Source of the DNA: Actinomycetota bacterium
Lineage (GTDB): Bacteria > Actinomycetota > Acidimicrobiia > Acidimicrobiales > Microtrichaceae
Reading direction: 5' to 3'
Length of the DNA: 10,352 nucleotides
Assembly: GCA_009700815.1 (NCBI GenBank)
Contig: WLLG01000048.1
Coordinates: 1 to 10,352, forward strand
The notes beneath the pieces were generated by a model. It saw nothing but the letters and a program-made list of their open reading frames with translations. It ran no database searches and was not told the origin of the DNA. A program made the position numbers and the translations under genes. Of the stretch, positions 7,830 through 10,352 are shown in pieces. The first letter of the stretch is position 1. The number at the start of each line of letters is the position of its first letter.

Positions 7830-7859
7830 AAAGAACCCCGCCGGTTAGCGGGGTTCTTT
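7830..7859 (-). terminator. Rho-independent terminator of rpsA
   Basis: A perfect 12-bp GC-rich stem (7830-7841 with 7848-7859) encloses a 6-nt loop, 35 nt after the rpsA stop. Read on the minus strand, the stem ends in TTCTTTT and is followed by another T-rich stretch (GCGTTTTG), giving a usable U tract. It separates the rpsA unit from the Tad unit. On the plus strand the right arm also ends in TTCTTT, but there is no convergent gene, so termination in that direction has no obvious purpose. The remaining non-coding sequence from 7829 to 7703 holds only the weak promoter and inverted repeat listed separately. Confidence 0.93.
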
Positions 7860-7894
7860 GCCAATCTGCAGCCCTGTTGGGCAAAAGCCAAGAA

Positions 7895-9403
7895 TTACTC
7901 TTCGGTAGCCTCTGCCTCAGCGATTTCTTCGGCGATCTCTTCAAGAATTGCCTCCTCGATCATCTCTTCGACAATCTCCTCGGCGATCTCTTCAAGAATG
8001 GCTTCCTCGATCATCTCTTCGACAATCTCCTCCACAATGGCTTCCTCGATGATTTCCTCGACGATTGCCTCTGCTTCAGCCTCTGTGAGTGGGTTGCCCT
8101 GAGCGTCTAGCCCTTGTTCGGCGTAGAACTCAGCCCAAGCCTCTTGGCCTTCTGAGGTGCTATCAAGATCAAGCTTCTCGCCGGTGTAGTTGCCCTCGGC
8201 GTCATAGTTCTGCTCACCGAAGTGCTGCTGGTATTCCGCTGCCACAACGCCGCCCTCTGCGGCCTGCTTGATAGACAGCGAGATACGGCGACGCTCAAGG
8301 TCGAGGTCAATGATCTTGACCCAGAGTTCTTCGGCCGGGGTGACGACTTGTTCCGGCAGGTCAACGTGGTGCGCTGACATCTCGGAGATGTGCACGAGGC
8401 CTTCGATGCCATCGCCAACCTGGATGAATGCACCGAAGGGGACCAGCTTGGTAACTCGTCCGTAGACCAGTTCGCCAACCTGATGGTTGGTTGCGAATTC
8501 CTGCCATGGATCCTGCTGGGTTGCCTTGAGCGACAACGAGATGCGCTCACGGTCAAGATCGACCTCAAGCACCTCAACGTCGACCTCATCGCCAACCGCT
8601 ACCACAGAACCGGGATGATCAACATGCTTCCAGGACAACTCCGAAACGTGGATAAGTCCGTCCATGCCGCCAAGGTCAACGAAAGCACCAAAGTTGACCA
8701 CGCTCGACACCACGCCGCTGCGACGCTCGCCAGGCTTGAGGTTCTCGAGGAAATCTTCGCGTTGTTCTTTCTGAGTCTCTTCTAGCCAAGCCCTGCGAGA
8801 CAACACAACGTTGTTGCGGTTCTTATCGAGTTCGATGATCTTGGCATCAAGGGTTTGACCCACATACGGCTGCAAATCGCGCACACGGCGCAGTTCGACA
8901 AGCGATGCCGGCAAGAAACCGCGAAGTCCGATATCAACGATGAGGCCGCCCTTGACGACTTCGATGACAAGGCCCGAAACCACACCTTCTTCTGCTTTGA
9001 CCTTCTCGATGTCTCCCCAGGCACGCTCGTACTGGGCACGCTTCTTGGAGAGGATCAGGCGACCTTCTTTGTCTTCCTTCTGAAGAACCAAGGCCTCGAT
9101 CAAATCGCCGACGCTGACTACCTTGCTGGGGTCGACCTCATTGCGGATTGAGAGTTCACGGTTGGGAATAACACCTTCGGACTTGTATCCGATGTCCAAC
9201 AGAACCTCGTCGCGGTCAACCTTGACCACGGTACCGCTGACCAATTGGCCATCCTCGACTGCAACCATGCTCGCTGCATACGCATCTTCGAGCGACTGAC
9301 CGTCAAGATCATCAAAGGTGATTTGGCGGGGGACGTACGCTGGCGTTTCAGGCTGGCTTTCCGCTGGCTGGTCTTGGTCGGTAGTGGTGGTGGTGTCGGA
9401 CAC
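7895..9403 (-). CDS. rpsA: 30S ribosomal protein S1
   Basis: This 502-residue protein is S1, which binds mRNA at the small ribosomal subunit and helps load transcripts that have weak or structured initiation regions. Four S1 RNA-binding repeats are visible at about 53-121, 139-204, 225-293 and 310-379, each with the usual GxV and FGAFV/GLVHISE type signatures (clearest at 237-256 and 322-341). Four repeats fit actinobacterial S1 (about 480-500 residues) rather than the six-repeat E. coli form. The N-terminus has a Thr/Asp/Gln-rich leader. The C-terminus after about 441 is nearly all Glu, Ile, Val, Ala, Met and Leu, and is built from tandem repeats. The GTG start at 9403 is preceded by a weak AAGAG. 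A strong terminator follows. In M. tuberculosis, polA, rpsA and coaE are consecutive; here a methyltransferase lies upstream and cpaB downstream. Confidence 0.98.
   Translation of the reverse strand: MSDTTTTTDQDQPAESQPETPAYVPRQITFDDLDGQSLEDAYAASMVAVEDGQLVSGTVVKVDRDEVLLDIGYKSEGVIPNRELSIRNEVDPSKVVSVGDLIEALVLQKEDKEGRLILSKKRAQYERAWGDIEKVKAEEGVVSGLVIEVVKGGLIVDIGLRGFLPASLVELRRVRDLQPYVGQTLDAKIIELDKNRNNVVLSRRAWLEETQKEQREDFLENLKPGERRSGVVSSVVNFGAFVDLGGMDGLIHVSELSWKHVDHPGSVVAVGDEVDVEVLEVDLDRERISLSLKATQQDPWQEFATNHQVGELVYGRVTKLVPFGAFIQVGDGIEGLVHISEMSAHHVDLPEQVVTPAEELWVKIIDLDLERRRISLSIKQAAEGGVVAAEYQQHFGEQNYDAEGNYTGEKLDLDSTSEGQEAWAEFYAEQGLDAQGNPLTEAEAEAIVEEIIEEAIVEEIVEEMIEEAILEEIAEEIVEEMIEEAILEEIAEEIAEAEATEE
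7929..8030 (-). repeat. 51-bp in-frame tandem repeat in the rpsA 3' end
   Basis: Two adjacent copies, 7929-7979 and 7980-8030, differ at only two positions (near 7949-7955 versus 8000-8006). A more diverged partial third copy continues to about 8068. Each unit is 17 codons, so the frame is kept. The encoded unit contains IVEEMIEEAILEEIAE, giving a strongly acidic segment with hydrophobic pairs or triplets between Glu pairs, probably helical. The near-identity of the two full copies suggests recent duplication. Confidence 0.92.
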
Positions 9404-9481
9404 GTAGGAACTCTTCGATGCTCTAGAGGGATAGGAACCCTCAAGAGTACCCCGCCTAGAGCACAGGCTGAAAGTAGAGAT
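9404..9481 (-). promoter_or_regulatory. rpsA upstream region with nested inverted repeats, possible leader
   Basis: The 78-nt gap between the methyltransferase stop and rpsA contains a perfect 8-bp inverted repeat, TGCTCTAG at 9419-9426 and CTAGAGCA at 9456-9463. An inner hairpin has a 5-bp stem GAGGG/CCCTC (9426-9430 and 9438-9442) and a 7-nt loop. A TAGGAAC heptamer occurs twice (9405-9411 and 9432-9438, plus-strand reading). The structure ends about 15 nt before the start codon, so it could affect ribosome access. E. coli S1 controls its own translation, but this architecture is not known to be homologous. Confidence 0.45.
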
Positions 9482-9502
9482 TCAAATTGGTCGTTGTGCC
9501 AA
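9473..9502 (-). promoter_or_regulatory. Possible rpsA promoter (weak)
   Basis: On the minus strand, TTGGCA (9502-9497, 5 of 6 to the -35 consensus) is separated by 18 nt from TCTACT (9478-9473, 4 of 6 to the -10 consensus). It overlaps the end of the methyltransferase gene. If real, the transcript would start near 9466, placing the inverted repeat inside a leader of about 60 nt. Read-through from polA is the alternative. Confidence 0.3.
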
Positions 9503-10264
9503 CAACAAGAACTCGGGCGTATCGGCGGTTGGTTCGTTGGGGCCATACTCCCCCGGGGTGACTGAATAGATCTGCTCAACCTGTAGTTGTGCCCGCTCGG
9601 CAAGCATGCGTAACTCCCTCGGGGTGTAACAGGTGGTCCACAGCTGCGAAGGGATTCGGGCGCCCTGGGCATTACGCAACTCGGTTTGTTCGGTGTTGAC
9701 TGCCGTCGCAGCGTTGAACCGATCTGACTCTTCGAGCCATTGCAATTGGAAATATGAAGAGAATGCCGAGACTGCAAGTCTCCCCCCTGGCCGCAACGAG
9801 TCGCGAATCCCAGACAGCACTGCCAGATCGGGTGCCAGGTTTTGAGGGTCGGTCACAGCCGGCGCCCCGCCAAGGCCAAACGCTCCCTGACAGAGCGAGA
9901 TTGCAGCGTCAAAGCCCTGCCCCGCACAGCGATCATCAACACTCATCTGTCGTGCATCGCAGCGGATGAACTGCGCCAGCTCTGATACGTCTGCAGCGGC
10001 TGCAGACTCCCGAGCCACATCAATAAAGCTCTCGCTGATATCGACTCCCACAACAGAAATACCCTGCTTTGCAAGCTCAAGGGCGTGTCTGCCGGGACCA
10101 CAGCCCACATCCAAGACCCTCATGCCCGCTTCCAGGTTGAGTGCTTGCACTAAAAACCCAACCTCTTGCTTGGTGCCCATGGTGAACGAGTAGCGCAGAT
10201 AGGCCGGTCCAAGATGGTCAGCTACGTCTTCAAACCAGTGCCGTTCCGGTAACGAGTCAGGCAC
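9482..10264 (-). CDS. Class I SAM-dependent methyltransferase of unknown substrate
   Basis: This 260-residue protein has a Rossmann-type methyltransferase fold. Motif I VLDVGCGPGRH (50-60) binds S-adenosylmethionine, VVGVDIS (71-77) supplies the acidic residue for the ribose, RCDARQM (101-107) corresponds to the adenine-contact region, and the following strand is FDAAISLCQGAFG (118-130). A later LRPGGRLAVSAF (157-168) is the usual beta-strand 5 turn. An N-terminal YLRYSFTMGTKQEV stretch (22-35) resembles, from memory, a conserved family found beside polA or rpsA in other actinomycetes. The substrate is unknown and cannot be inferred from the motifs. The GTG start is 3 nt after the polA stop, with AAAGGG upstream lying inside the polA end, so it is probably translated from the polA transcript. 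No membrane segments are visible. Confidence 0.92.
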   Translation of the reverse strand: MPDSLPERHWFEDVADHLGPAYLRYSFTMGTKQEVGFLVQALNLEAGMRVLDVGCGPGRHALELAKQGISVVGVDISESFIDVARESAAAADVSELAQFIRCDARQMSVDDRCAGQGFDAAISLCQGAFGLGGAPAVTDPQNLAPDLAVLSGIRDSLRPGGRLAVSAFSSYFQLQWLEESDRFNAATAVNTEQTELRNAQGARIPSQLWTTCYTPRELRMLAERAQLQVEQIYSVTPGEYGPNEPTADTPEFLLLAQRPI

Positions 10265-10267
10265 TGC

Positions 10268-10352
10268 TCAGCCCTTTGCTGCAGCCCAGGTGCTGCCCCT
10301 CGACAAATTCACTTCTAGCGGCACCCGCAGATCAAAAGCGCCAGACATTGCC
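10268..10352 (-). CDS. polA: DNA polymerase I, C-terminal end only (partial)
   Basis: Only the last 27 codons and the TGA stop are in the window; the gene continues beyond position 10352. The translated tail, AMSGAFDLRVPLEVNLSRG followed by STWAAAKG, matches the very end of Family A DNA polymerases, where a hydrophobic strand ending in a Val-Pro-Leu pattern precedes a conserved W near the terminus (typically G-x-x-W-x-x-A-K/H). PolA fills gaps during repair and replaces RNA primers. The assignment rests on this short tail plus the well-known polA-rpsA neighbourhood. The stop is 3 nt before the methyltransferase GTG, and an AAAGGG in this tail probably serves as that gene's ribosome site. Confidence 0.85.
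   Translation of the reverse strand, partial: AMSGAFDLRVPLEVNLSRGSTWAAAKG

Noticed and set aside
7703..7891. Upstream extension of the cpaB open frame to 7891
   Set aside because: It would run through the rpsA terminator and place 63 residues before the membrane anchor; the GTG at 7702 with GGAG upstream is better.
1..10352. tRNA, rRNA, CRISPR array, insertion sequence or attachment site
   Set aside because: No cloverleaf-like sequence, regularly spaced repeats, transposase or integrase motifs, or flanking direct repeats were seen on either strand.

Overview
The window reads as a chromosomal segment of an actinomycete (Actinomycetota), probably a monoderm. Base composition is moderately GC-rich by eye. 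All recognisable genes lie on the minus strand, so transcription runs from position 10352 toward position 1. The main taxonomic clues are the polA to rpsA neighbourhood (adjacent in Mycobacterium tuberculosis as Rv1629-Rv1630), a four-repeat ribosomal protein S1 with an acidic tail, and a Tad pilus cluster with no outer-membrane secretin. Genus or family cannot be named from this sequence alone.

Layout in order of transcription: the last 27 codons and stop of DNA polymerase I (10352-10268); a class I SAM-dependent methyltransferase starting 3 nt after the polA stop (10264-9482); a 78-nt gap with nested inverted repeats that may form an rpsA leader; rpsA (9403-7895), whose 3' end holds a 51-bp tandem repeat coding a Glu-rich tail; a strong rho-independent terminator (7859-7830); and about 130 nt of non-coding sequence where the next transcription unit probably begins.

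That next unit is a Tad/Flp-type pilus assembly cluster: cpaB/rcpC (7702-6803), cpaE/tadZ (6806-5418), cpaF/tadA (5367-3925), a tadB gene whose product has an N-terminal secreted vWA-like region (3928-1946), and tadC (1942-1016). A polytopic membrane protein follows 4 nt later and runs off the window (1011-1). Two junctions are 4-nt GTGA overlaps, one gap is 3 nt and one is 4 nt, so these genes are probably co-transcribed and translationally coupled.

Together, the CpaF ATPase would power pilus extrusion through the TadB/TadC inner-membrane platform. CpaE/TadZ would position the machine, and CpaB would form an extracytoplasmic element. No Flp pilin, TadE/TadF pseudopilin, prepilin peptidase or secretin gene is visible, so those must be outside the window or absent. 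The most distinctive points are the vWA-TadB fusion with a degenerate metal site, the repeat-built S1 tail, the unusual S1 downstream neighbourhood, and the dominance of GTG start codons (seven of eight visible starts). Nothing here proves a wholly undescribed system; the vWA-TadB fusion is the best candidate for something unusual.
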